NCBI GenBank assembly: GCA_025642065.1
Contig: JAODUP010000552.1
Coordinates: 186,001 to 250,000 of the forward strand
Origin: Paralvinella palmiformis
Lineage: Eukaryota > Annelida > Polychaeta > Terebellida > Alvinellidae
DNA: 64,000 nt
Direction of reading: 5' to 3'
In this document: one piece after another, positions 12,738-25,313 of the stretch
How positions within the stretch are numbered: position 1 is the first letter of the stretch
How the letters are laid out: the number at the start of each line of letters is the position of its first letter
The notes under the pieces: model-generated
What the model saw: only the letters and a program-made list of their open reading frames with translations
What the model was told of the DNA's origin: nothing
The model's database searches: none
Program-made: the position numbers and the translations under genes

Positions 12738-15700
12738 ATGATGATCGAAGAGCAGTATGTTGGTGTTTTGCCACACATAACACCAGCAGATAACTATGAA
12801 AATCCCACAGAAGTTACCCAGGGCAACTCCTACTTCACAGAAATAAGTGGAATACAGGCAACCAGAGAGCAGAGCTCAAACAGAACGATGAAGAAAGAGA
12901 TTGTTGAAATTCCACCCCCATTTGGGTTAAACCCGGTGACATCGGGAGTGAATATATCAGTGAGGCACACAGTGAAAAAGAAGGTAAAGAAAAGTATATT
13001 TATGTCGTACTCGCCAGATGCTGGTTTTCTGGAGAGGAAGTTTGTCGTGGAAACGGTACGCCAACTGAAGGACAACAACCTGGCAGAAGACATATGGTTC
13101 GACAGGGATGAGGAAATCACGGAGAGCCCGAGTTGGTTTTCAGCCAGGATGGAATCTGTGGAAAGGTGCAAGGCAGCCGTCCTGTTCCTTTCTGACAGCT
13201 ACTTTGCATGTCCAGTGTCAGTTTATGAGGGGAAGACCCTCCTGGAGAGACAGAAGAAGCTCGAATTGAATAGTCCGGTGAAAATCTATGCTGTTTTGTT
13301 TAACTTAGGGGATGATACAGAAATTCCCAAGAGCTTCAGCAGCCTCCTACAAAAGGCTGTTGATCTGACTAAAGAACACGCCAAGGACAGCTTGGCCGAG
13401 AAGACGTCAGTTGTCATTGGTCGGCTGATGACCAATCTGGAACGTCATGCCTGCATCCATGCTGCTCCTCCGCCACCAACGCCGCCTGATATGGATTTTA
13501 CAGGAGAGTACTCCAAAAAAAAGATCTGCCAGTGGAGTACCAGTGACTTGCAAGAATGGCTCTTCAAGTTAGGCATCAAAGAGTTCTACCGACAGAGCAT
13601 GGCAGAGTTTATGGTGGATGGCTTTCTTCTGATGTCGCTGACAGATCAGGATATGATTCACCATCTTGGCATTGACAGTCGAGCTGTTCGCAAGAAGCTC
13701 ATGCAGCAGATTCTGGTGACGCTGGACAAGGAGCACCGACTTCCCGAGAACTGGCATCTTCGTGCAAGAACGCAGCGTTCCAAGCCAAACACTGTCTATC
13801 TGGTTTATGATCCAACCGATGTGCGGTTGGCACAGAATCTGAAAATGGACCTTCACAGGAAGGGCATTAATGTAAGTACAATTCTTTATGGTTATTGTGT
13901 GGCAGTCACTTTTCTCATTTCCACCTATAGTTTAGCACGTACAGTTGCTTCAAGCTGTTAGTCTGTGACAGACATTTGGGGTCAGTTCCATTTTTGTCAA
14001 TTCCAATTTCACATAATTTTTATATATAATCAATTCCAATTCTGGTCTGTGTCTTTGTTTTATGGTTAGATTGTGCTGTATTGAAACGTGTTGAATGCAC
14101 TGTTCAAACTGATTGTACGTCCAGTAAGACAAGGTAGAATTAGAAAGTGTGTTATTCACTGAGGCAATATTCATTATACAAAACCATCTATTTTATCAAA
14201 GTCTCAGTTACCGGATCAGCCGAGCGAGTTGTGCATAATATATCAAATCATCTTCTGTACTGGGTATAGTAGTTTTGACTATCCCACATTGTACCATCTC
14301 AGCTCGTGAAAGCAGGAATAGTAAACTTAAACCTAAACCAAAAGATAACCAAGGTTATGATTATGCGATGGTTTGATATAAATGAACTAATATGTGATAT
14401 TATTATAAACATCTGACAGCTGTGAAAATAGGAAATTTGGAGCCTTGTTTGAAATGTTAACATGCTCTTCAGTGAATGCACCCAGTGTGCACATTGGGTC
14501 TGGAGTGAACTTACTTATTTACTATGTAGAACATGTCCTAGTCTGTATAAGCTAGAATTGAACACCTACACAGGCTAGCAGTAATGTCCTATATTGTTTG
14601 ATTAATCTGTCACATAGTTGTATGACTCAAACAAAACAAAAAAACCAATTACTGTGCTCTTAACATTGGTAAGAACCAAAGAAGGTACCAGCGTATTGTT
14701 CTCTGAATATGAGCTCAGCTCAGCATGCCCCCAGACCTGCAAATCACAAAGCATAATAAGCCAGGTTGTATAAATTACTAGACGCCTCAAGAGTAATGTT
14801 TTAATAGTTAGCACTAACTTACAATATATATGTTTCTAGGGCTGGGCTGGACTTTTGTTCTCAAGTGTTTTATAACAACTCTGTAAATGTTGTTTGGTCT
14901 TACAGCAATGACATTGTTCAGTAGACTTTTGCAGTGCCTATTGACAAAAGTTGCTCATCAATATAAAACATAATATTAATAATAAATAATAAAAGATCTA
15001 GTTACACAGTACCGTATTTCAGTTGAGCTAATACTTATTGTTGTTATAATTATAATAGCATAATACAAAGAAAAATTACTTAGAAAAGAAAATCAAGCTG
15101 TTTTAGAAAGTCTATTGTTTCCAAATATGAAACACAAATAGAAATTGGATTTTTATTCAGTCATGTACAATGAATTCAGTTTGTTGAATGTTAGAGTTCT
15201 GTTTCTTCCAAACAGTGAAATTAAGAAACAAAAATTCTTCCTTCCAGGAAAAACTTGTGTAACTTACTAGCGTATGACTAGATCAAGACTAAGTTGATTG
15301 GATCAGAATTTACAAATTACTATCTCTCGCTAATGTCCTACTCAATCGTTTCAAAATAAATAATAAAATAATTTACTCATCTTACACTTCCATCTCCCTC
15401 CATATCCCACCCCTCAACATAATTAATGACCACGTCTATTTTCTCCCTGACATATTTATTAAACAAGTTATTAACTATAATCAATGACAGGTTAGTTTGA
15501 CCCTCTGAGCACAGTCCATTCTGGACTTTCAAGCTGAAAAACCATTATATTTGTAAAAAGTCAATTGTATCATCATATTCCTGAATAAATTACTTACTAA
15601 CTTACTTACTTTACTTACTTAAATATACACATGTGAGTTACTAAAATATATAGCATCTTGAAATGATTTCTTTCAGCTGCATAGTAGTCAATATATATGG

Positions 15701-15767
15701 TCAATACATATGCAAACCATTCATTATTGCTGATCATCTTCATTATTCCTTGACCTATACATTCTGA

Positions 15768-15826
<59 letters not shown>

Positions 15827-18303
15827 CAAGTCCTTGACACACTTTTATATACTTACATAAATTAGAATATAATTCCACGATAAGGATTTAGTAAGGATGT
15901 TATGCAGTTTTTCAGTTCTGGTAAATACATCTATAGATTATAGGCTATTCCAACTATTTTCTTTTGCCATTTTAATCCAGTTAGTGGAGAAAATTAGTCT
16001 TTTCTAAGATGAAAGTAATGGCAACCACATCAAAAGTATATGTAAATAGACCCCCCCCCTGCATTAGGATGAAGGCATTGTGATACTGGTACAGAACCAA
16101 TGTCATTTGACACTTCATACTTGGTGACATGGTGCCTTTCCTCCCACTTTTAGCATCATCCATATTAAGCATCTTGACCTGATAACATCTGTTCACTTTC
16201 TGAGCTTTTGGCCTCACGTGTCGCCATATTGGTCGAACCATTTATTATAAATGACCAGTTACATAGTAAAGTAGATTAATTCGGGCATGCAATCACCTCG
16301 TTATGTTTGGCTGCAGGTTCCGTTCTATTGAGCTCTTTTATCTGTAGAGATTCTGTGCACTGGTTCATTAACAATGGTGAGTTAATTTTTCAAGGCTGAT
16401 GCTATTGTGTTTTCGTCAGTCTGCCTAATAACGCACAAGCCATGTTGGCTTCTTATAAACTACTCTGATGAATCATGGTGAATACGCTTTGTATTCCTAA
16501 AGATATCAATAATATTATTAGAGGTTGGCTTATACCTTTATTTCTCAGTTATCAAGATCAAGCACTGCTTATCATTCAATCTCATTTTATGATAATTGAT
16601 AGATAATGATTTAAATCAGGCATTTCTAATTATTAGTATGCTAATATAGAGAACAGAAGACAGTTTCAAATGTGTGTGTGTGTATATATACTGTGGACAG
16701 AACTGAACTTGCCTGCATTAACTGTACCCAAGCATTATATATGTCCAGTTATTTAACAGTCCCAACTGATTTTCCCCTGTTGATGTTATTTTAATGTGAT
16801 AATTAGTAGCGAGACTGAATTATTTATTTCAACTTAAATTAATACAATGCCGTACAGTTACTAAGTTAGTGCTGGCAATTGGTGTTAGTGTCCACTTTGA
16901 ACAATGTATGCCTGTAATGTTCTATTTAAGAGTTGTCATTACAGCACTAGAGATATGCCTAACAATACACAGCTGTTTGGTTAGATCTTATTATCCATTG
17001 TCATTATCATGTTTAGCAGTAAAGGTAATTATGAGTAAGCTCAGTGCCATCGTTGTTCTCCCAATATCCTTAACTTATGTGGTATCTTGTTAATTATCCA
17101 TGAGTGTGTATTATACACATCTCGGATTAAGCAGTACTAAAGTTCCCCGTAATTAAACACATTGTGATGGTATCTCATCACATATTACAAACATGAGATA
17201 GCTGATATGACATTGAGCCATTTTATCTCTTCTCGATCAACTAATCACGCATAATAATGTCCCATTCCAGGCTGTTCATCATACAAAGTTGGGCCAATCG
17301 AAGGACGAGTTCTTACAGCTGAACTGCCCCCAGATGGCCACTGCTACTTATGTCGTCATTCTGCTCACTGAGGCAGCCCTTAATTCTCCATTTGTCTTCC
17401 ACGAGATCCTCTTCGCTGATTGGATGGGAAAGAAACTGCTTTCGGTGATGTTCAAAAACATCTGGAACAATCTCCGACCTTCAGTGAAAGCCGTCCTTGG
17501 TTAGTGTTGCTTCACTGTCTAACTAATCACTTATCTACTGCATTGGGTAAATTTATCATAGGATGCGTGTTTGTCTTCAGTATAATATAATAATATCCAT
17601 AAGTACAGGATCGTATACATGCCCACAGTGTCCACATGTGACCTTTATCTGTTTGTTTTACAAGTTCTAGTGAAAATCCAAAACAGATTTCAGAATGTGT
17701 CCCTTAAGCCATGAGCCACGCAGTTTATTCACATATTTAGATATAGGCTTATACACATGGCAGCAAGGCATTTTGTTTACCATTACTCCTTCATATTATA
17801 TTTGCATAATCAGCGGAGCATGAAGGTTTAGAACCTGCTTATGGCAGTAAATGCTAATGATATAATGGGTCTTGGTAAACATATTCTGCTAATAAGGTTC
17901 CTCCACCTGAGTCATTGACAGGCTCCATTGTCTGAAATGAATGCAGATCATGAGCCACTTTTTATGACCAGTGTGTTCACTAATCTAATATGAACGCCGT
18001 TGAGAGGTGGAGTCTGATTTTAATTAAGTCACTAGATTAGCTTTTGGTTTTAAAAGAAGAACATTTGAGAATAAATATTCTGTGACCAAACGTTATAATA
18101 TGAGTGATTAGTATATTCAGATCTCGTGGTTTCTTTTATTTCTTGTTATGCCTGCATGCAGTCATCCTCATAGTGAACAAACAATTATGATGCAAGCCTG
18201 AGAATTTTCCACATTTTTCCAATGAAATTTGTCAAGAATCTGGCTGCAAAGGGGGAGGGGGTGACCCTCTTAAACGTAACTGATATTTATACACATTTAT
18301 ACT

Positions 18304-18365
<62 letters not shown>

Positions 18366-19995
18366 ATTATGTCATCAGATGGCTTGCTATAAGTTGGTGT
18401 CAATCTAAATACAGTTTAGCATTAATATATTTAACAGGAGAGTGTCCGGCTATAGACTTTGAAACCAAGATGTATCATGAAAGTCTTGATATCCTTGAGC
18501 ATCACATCAAGCCACTGAGAACAATACCTGGAGTTGTTCTGGAGCAGGCATATCTGAACAAGATGGCTGAGGGGCTTCGTCCATTGGCACAGCTGGCTGC
18601 CTCAGCATGTATGTGGTTCAGTAGAATTATGTGATCATGATCAGACATGGGCTCAATTCCATTTCCACATCAGGTTGATCAATTCCAAATGTATCATTTC
18701 CATTTTTTACCTACTCTTTTTTTACCTACTACTTTTTACCATGAGCTATTCTGAGTACTTACTCCAAGTACCTACTCCAAGTAGTTTATTTTCCAAGTAG
18801 GATTGTCATGGAAGAAATATTTCTGAATTAAAAATTAAATGGTAAATTAATTTGTGGATTTAATTTTTTGTAGCAAACTTCAATTCCAATTCAAAATTTA
18901 TCAATTCCATTTAAAAAAAGCAATTCCAATTCAGGAATTGAATTGACCCCATGTCTGATCATGATCATTAACATTAAATTTAATTTGAACACTGATAATT
19001 AAACTCTAAATGTCCATTTCGTAGAGTTAATCCACTATTTTAGTTGTTTTTCAATATGTTTATGTAATTCTAGTCTTTAAAAAGTATTCGAAAAATAGGA
19101 AACTACCTGTCTTTCTTTCTCACCTATTTTTATGTTTAATATATAACAAAACAAACAACTGCAGTAAACGAAACACTTGAAGTACATTTTATACTCTGAA
19201 TGTTTTGTATATTTATATGATAATAAGGCATAAAAATAGCAATTAATAACTTTTACAATTTAAAATTTTGTAAATTAATTCTGAAAATATGTTTAAATGT
19301 ATTCTAGTATATTATGACTTCTACTCTTTGTATCTGATAAACTCAGGATTACTAGCTTTTGTATTTAGATGCATGTTAGTGCATCTGACCCTTTGACCCC
19401 TTATCTATAGCCAGTATACATGACAAAATGTATTAGTGGATTGTTTTAGAATAAACTTTTAATTTTTACAGCTGGAAAGGATGCAGACCATCTCCATCAA
19501 CACCAGGATGGTCAATCACCTCGTATTTTTATTAGCTACCAGTGGGACATGCAGTCCAAAGTTGAAGACATTCGGCGCCATCTGGAGTCCAGTTCATATG
19601 TTTGTTGGTCAGATATCAGTCCCATGATGCCACTGCAGCAGCGTGGACACAGTGGCCTGAATAACCGCATACATTCACTAGATGCTGTTCCTGAATCTAC
19701 CCAGAGTAAGATACAGCGTAATATGCGTGCAGCGTTTGCTGTGCTCTGCTGTATTACACCGAAGTACCTCCAGAGCGACAGCTGCATCAAGGATTTAATG
19801 TTGGCTGACAGTTTACACAAGCCAATACTTCCGGTTATGTTGAGGTTCTGTCCTTGGCCACCAGAAGGAGCTCCAATTCAGGTGCGCAAAATTCTAGTGA
19901 AACATCCGCCAATTGACCTGAGTAATGAAAAACTTTTCAAACAGAACATTCCACAGCTGCTGGAGAAATTACGAAAAATGTCTTCTGGAAGATAA
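12738..19995 (+). CDS. TIR-SAM-TIR-TIR multidomain protein (685 aa, four coding exons)
   Basis: Exons 12738-13871, 17271-17499, 18438-18608 and 19472-19995 join in phases 0, 1 and 1 with good GT/AG sites. Exon 1 begins after an acceptor at 12709-12710, and the first ATG is at 12738. Domains: TIR1, residues about 86-240 (SIFMSY start; Glu164 in PVSVYEGKTLLER); a Pro-rich hinge (APPPPTPP, about 241-252); SAM, about 260-328 (WSTSDLQEWLFKLGI, then MIHHLGI); TIR2, about 351-454 (NTVYLVYDPTD start; Glu423 in NSPFVFHEI); a helical linker, about 456-511; TIR3, about 528-650 (PRIFISYQWD start; Asp619 in SCIKDLMLAD). TIR domains act in innate immunity as interaction modules or NAD+ hydrolases, and SAM domains oligomerise. 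SARM1 combines ARM, two SAM and one C-terminal TIR, so this is not a plain SARM1 orthologue: it has one SAM, three TIRs and no ARM repeats. No signal peptide or membrane segment, so probably cytosolic. Enzymatic activity is inference. Confidence 0.88.
13969..14049. mobile_element. Short degenerate relative of the hAT-like MITE
   Basis: It begins CAGACATTTGGGGTCAGTTC and ends near GGTCTG, with internal CAATTCCAATT words. This is a shrunken, diverged version of the elements at 975-1311 and 18642-18957. It lies about 100 bp after the donor of TIR-SAM exon 1. Confidence 0.45.
15773..15823. repeat. (TA)n microsatellite in TIR-SAM intron 1
   Basis: TA run of about 50 bp. The rest of intron 1 (13872-17270) holds no further recognisable exon. 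Confidence 0.95.
18309..18362. repeat. (TA)n microsatellite in TIR-SAM intron 2
   Basis: TA run of about 54 bp, about 75 bp before the acceptor of exon 3. Intron 2 (17500-18437) is otherwise unremarkable. Confidence 0.95.
18642..18957. mobile_element. hAT-like MITE, copy 2 (316 bp) in TIR-SAM intron 3
   Basis: Termini are CAGACATGG at the left and CCCCATGTCTG at the right, in reverse orientation relative to copy 1. The flanking 8-mers at 18634-18641 and 18958-18965 are identical (atcatgat): an exact 8-bp target-site duplication, as made by hAT transposases. The CAG terminus is also hAT-like. The element starts 33 bp after the exon 3 donor. Confidence 0.8.
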
Positions 19996-20298
19996 TGTTC
20001 ACTTAAGGCACTTTTTGTACTGAAATCATATATTAATTCATTAATAATCATGCACTTTTGTGTTAACATCATGTAATCAGTACCTTATTTTGTAATTGTA
20101 TTCAAATCATTTATTCCTAAATGTAGATGTAGCAAGTCTATGCAAAGATTGGTTTTATTATTATAAATGCCTTCATTCATGTCTCTCTCTTGGGGACAGC
20201 AGAGTATTATACACACTAACCATTTAGATGGTTATGTGAAGTATTACGTCAACTTTTTGACGAGGAGGTTATGAGATATATAAATTATTGTTCATAAA

Positions 20299-20304
20299 AA
20301 TAAA
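20299..20304 (+). terminator. AATAAA poly(A) signal candidate of the TIR-SAM gene
   Basis: AATAAA lies about 300 bp after the stop at 19995, on the coding strand, in AT-rich 3' sequence. No cleavage site can be confirmed without transcript data. Confidence 0.4.
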
Positions 20305-20309
20305 TTATT

Positions 20310-22600
20310 TTGGGTTATTTAAATATTGTTTATTGTATAATGCATAAAAGAATGTGTCTGAAAATGTAGTCTATAAGCAGATGTTTTTTTGTGTTCTATG
20401 AAGCAGGGACCATAAATATTTTCTACATATGTGAACCACATAGAATTGATAACTGCTGCTGTTTTTTAATTTTATTTTGTGATTCATTTGAAGAATTAAT
20501 AAGAGACAAAACAAAATAGTTTAAGCCAGCATGAACATATATTTATGATTTTATTTAAGAGAAAGATGGTGCATTTGAAACCAGTATTGAAAATTTTAAT
20601 TGTTATTTAAAAGCATTTGTTACGCATGGTCATATCTATGGTATTTCTATATGTTTGGCATAATTTCTGTGTTATTTTGTACACAATTTGTGACATAAAT
20701 ATATAATAATATCAGGATAAACCTTTGGAGAATTAACCTATAGGTCAGTTTACAAAATTATATTTGAGTACCATTTAATAGGAAATTAATTATTCAAATA
20801 AGCTGACTGAGCATTTTGCATGTGTGTATTTGTGATATATGTGGTGTGTGTATGTGTGCATATTAGTGTTAGAGAAAACACACAGCCACATTTATTGGCA
20901 TAAAGCCAATCAAAACAGTGAGCCATGTTAAAGTTTGTAAAGTTTCCTACCATCAGCCCCCAAAAAGGAAATGATTCTTTCCAGTGTTGTCTTAAGTTGC
21001 TTATTATGTGTATGTTTGTGTTATATACGTGTATTTTAATGATTCTTTTTGTTGATGATCTCTTGTGCCATGTTTTGTTTCAAGCTTCAGAAGTGATACT
21101 GTTTCAGATGTCTGGCTAGTTTATTCAACACACCTGTGATATTATGATTATCCATATATGTATGTATTTACTGGTACTCGGTGTTTCCCTGATTGGAAGC
21201 CTGTCAACTGTAGATCTCAACAGTGTCCATGTGCAGCACTAGGTCATATTTTGAAATGTAGCGCAGTTATACTGTTTTCATTTAACTGTAGCCTAAATCT
21301 GTTTGAACGTTACTTGAAATAGTTTACTCATGCCAAAGTAAGTGAAATGACTGGCTGATTGCATCAAGATAATAATGATGAGTCAGAAATGTTTATGAGT
21401 CAGTATTAGCTTTTGTTTTGTACTGAATTACTACTGGACTTTATGTGACTATTATGATGTGTTTCAGTTAAAGCATGGCTGTGTTTGATAATTATATGTG
21501 ATAAAACTGCTGAGATTTTACGGACTGTGATGTCTTCACTATTAACTGTCAGTGTTCTTCAGCATAAAGGCTGTGATACATGTATTATTGGCAGTGGGGT
21601 TAAAAGGTCACTATTTCACTATGTTAAATAAATCATGAACTGTTTGTATTTGCTGAACGGAAGTAGATAAGATGGTGTCATATGTGCACACACACACACA
21701 CACACGAACACAATTGGTGATCTCTTGTAGTATTCTACAATGTGATTACAGATTAATAACAGTGTGATTGGTGAATGTATAACCTTCCCTGTCACAGGAT
21801 TTCCTAAACATATTGATTTGACACTAAAAACTCTCAAAAATAAGACAGCACAGTACAATGTATTATGTACACTATTATAACAATTGCAAGAAATAATATC
21901 TAATAGCAGAAATAAGTATATTCCAGCAGTTTAAGTTTGAGTAATAGCAATTCCACTGTCATTGTAGAAAAAGGTTGACTGTATTAATTAAACAATAGCT
22001 TGTAATATTTATATAGCATCCTATTAACTAACACACAAACACCAACCGCATATGCAAACCCAGTTGGTTAAATCAATTTCTTGTAGGAAATTTGCATGTA
22101 TTATTAATATTCTTGAAACGAACAGTTCATAATCATGTGTAAGATATGACCTGTTATGTCTTACAAGCACATTTGACATAACAACACAAATGTATGTAAT
22201 GGCATCAACAAATGCACTGATAAATGCATTGTTTCATCACAAATGTATACAAGCTGTGTGATGATTAAACACCAAGTGGTATTAAGTCTGAAGCACTAAA
22301 TCTCTATGCTTACAGAGGTACATACTGGCATTGGACCTGCTATTGGTTTGTTGAGTAAATATCACTGTATGTCTACAACATTTATAGCGTCACAAGTATA
22401 CCAGTAATTATCTTCTTGAAATATCAGAACGAAAAAGGGTTTTTTGATTTAGTTTGGTGTAAGTCCAATAATGTCCAAACTTAAATAAACAAATTAACCT
22501 ATTAGATTTGAAAGTCAAAACAAGTGAATAAAGGATTTGGTATATAAATGCAGATGCACATACACACACACATGGAAACACACACACACACACACACACA
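20310..22600. other. Non-coding DNA between convergent TIR-SAM and LRR genes
   Basis: Both genes point into this interval, so it should hold both 3' UTRs. No coding exon was recognised. A CA run lies near 21687-21704 and AC/CA runs near 22560-22600. Frames through these runs code only repetitive Cys/Val or His/Thr and are not genes. Confidence 0.55.
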
Positions 22601-22624
22601 CTGTGCAGGATTGTCTTTTCCATC

Positions 22625-24338
22625 TCAACACTGTTCGTCTTCCTGTTTCCTAGCCAACTCATTGTATACACACCTTAAAACCTGAAATACCAAAGTGTTC
22701 CTAACTGAATAAATCACTAGTGTAAATGATAAATATCAAACAAAAGCAGAAAGGCACGGTCAATTTGTCGACAACATATATTAACTAATATATTACCTCA
22801 TCTGTGTCCGTTACATCCTTATAATCACCTCTGAGGTGTTTATTTCCAGTAGGAGATATAATGCCTCCAGGACGCGGATATGGATCCACCTCACCGAAGT
22901 CCCTATTAAGCTGTTGCAGCAAGAGTACAGAAATAGGTATAAGATCATGTGATTTCAATTAAAACCATTTTAATTCATGATGGGCATACAATTCAGCAGC
23001 TCAGTTCATACTCTATACTGCACATTACACTGGACTGGATTTTGAGAACAAATACCTGCATTTTATAAACTGAAAACTAACACAAACAGAATATGTACAC
23101 TAACCTTTTGGTGATGTTTCAGTGAAACAGGTGCATGGTGTCCAAGTGGTATTCTGTCATTCAGAAAATCTGATGAATATATCTGAGCATCATTCAAGGA
23201 TAGACTGTCCATATATCTGGAAATAATAAACAAAATATACAGTTGTGTGTGTGTGTGTGTGTGTGTGTTCTTTCAAAGTATCCTTAACACTGCATGCTCA
23301 GAAAACTAAATTTCTTCAGGTCAGCTAAGACAACCTTTCCTATCATGTAATCAGTATGTCCAATGTTTAACACAGACACAGAATTGTGTCAACACAGTAA
23401 CAAAGATTAGAAGAATGAGAATAAAGATAAAATATTTCAACAATATTTACAATATCAGCCTGGAGTTCACTTTAACTTTTAAAAAGATGTCATTTTTATT
23501 GTACTTGATATAAATACCATAGCTTATTAGGACACAAGCAAAATATATTAAGCCGATGTATTGTGTGTGTTTGTGTGTGTGATAATTTGTTAAATCTTTC
23601 GTCAAACAAAAACTTACCGCAGACAAGTTTCTAAATCAGAGAGAGCGCTTATTTCATAATCTCTGAAGTCTTTCTGAAGTGTACTAAGTAAAAAGACAAT
23701 TTTAATAATTATAATATTTGTGTATAAGCACAGTAGTTAAAGCATTACACTGCATACCTCCAGGTTGCAGGTTCAAATCCAATTCAACCTGTGTTTGCGG
23801 GATGTTTTCTTAGGGATCCACCTGTGGATATACATCCCAGATGTGACCATTGGTTAGACTAAACATCCTACTCACTTTGGTCACTCACTCATTCACATTA
23901 CCTCAAATATATTTATGAACATAAACATAATTTTTACAAAAACACCAATTTCAATCCATTGCAACGTCATTATCTTATTAATGGAGCCTGAAGATTACTA
24001 GAGAATATTATCTCTGTTTCCTGTATTTAGACTATCCTAACAGAAACTATACTAAAATTGATAAAGGACCAATCTGGCTAACTGGAGTTCACCTACAGAA
24101 TACGTTTTTGCAAGAACTGCACATTTTCTTGCATAACTTGTTTCTTCTCTGTGATATGTTCCAAAAATGTTTGGCGTGTTGCATTCTTGAGACTATCCAT
24201 GCTGTGATTATGGGTTGTCTGTACCTAAATTTAGAGAAGAAAGATCAAAAATAATTGTATAGGCTGTATAAATAAAGCTCAATGCATATATTATGTAATA
24301 TTTCAACAATCATACCTTTTTGTGTGTGTGCATGTATG

Positions 24339-24371
<33 letters not shown>

Positions 24372-24580
24372 ATGTCCACATACATATGAACAAATATTAT
24401 AAAGACGTTCATACATTACCTGGTATTTAGGATGAGGACGTATTGAGATGTTATCAAGAAAAGTTATTTCTGTTGCAGCCATTAATCTTGACTTATAATT
24501 TGGTTCCTGCTCCATTGGGTTCCCCTAAACAAATAAATAAATGTCTAACACATATTTCTCTAAATAAAGAAAGACAAATT

Positions 24581-24625
<45 letters not shown>

Positions 24626-25219
24626 ATTCAGTCCCCTGAAGAAACATCCAGAGTTTGAATTCACAGTTCAAGATTTTCTGTGGCAGTGCCTTATTATACA
24701 CAGCTAACCCCCCCCCCCCGATGCACACATATTAAGTTATAGAGATTCTGTAACTTCTATTTATAACTGACCCACTTCTACTGATCCAGAATAATTTACT
24801 CACCTGTAACATAACAGACTGAAGCTTCTTCAGATCCTGTAATACTTCCATGGTTGCTTTGAGTGATGCAATATTATTATCCACAGCATTCAGAATACGA
24901 AGGTGAAAAGAACTAGCCAGAGGAATGAGATCAGTCTGAAAAGATGACATACAGGAATATTAAGGTCAATGAAGATTCAGGTATTATTCCACCTAAATTA
25001 GGAATAGATTCAACAATAGAAATAACTGTCCTCTTTGATCAAACATAAAAATTACTACAATGATAATGATGATGATAATATACAAAATATACAAAATTTA
25101 TATAGCGCCCTATATTATTGAACCTGTAAGATGGTTACTTTAAGGTGCTTCTATGATAGTTCATTGTATATAATGTGTGTGTGTGTGTGTGGGGGGGGGG
25201 CATGTGCTTGAATCCATGC

Positions 25220-25313
<94 letters not shown>

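Noticed and set aside
12738..19995. Calling the TIR/SAM gene SARM1
   Set aside because: It has no ARM repeats, one SAM instead of two, and three TIRs in a different order.
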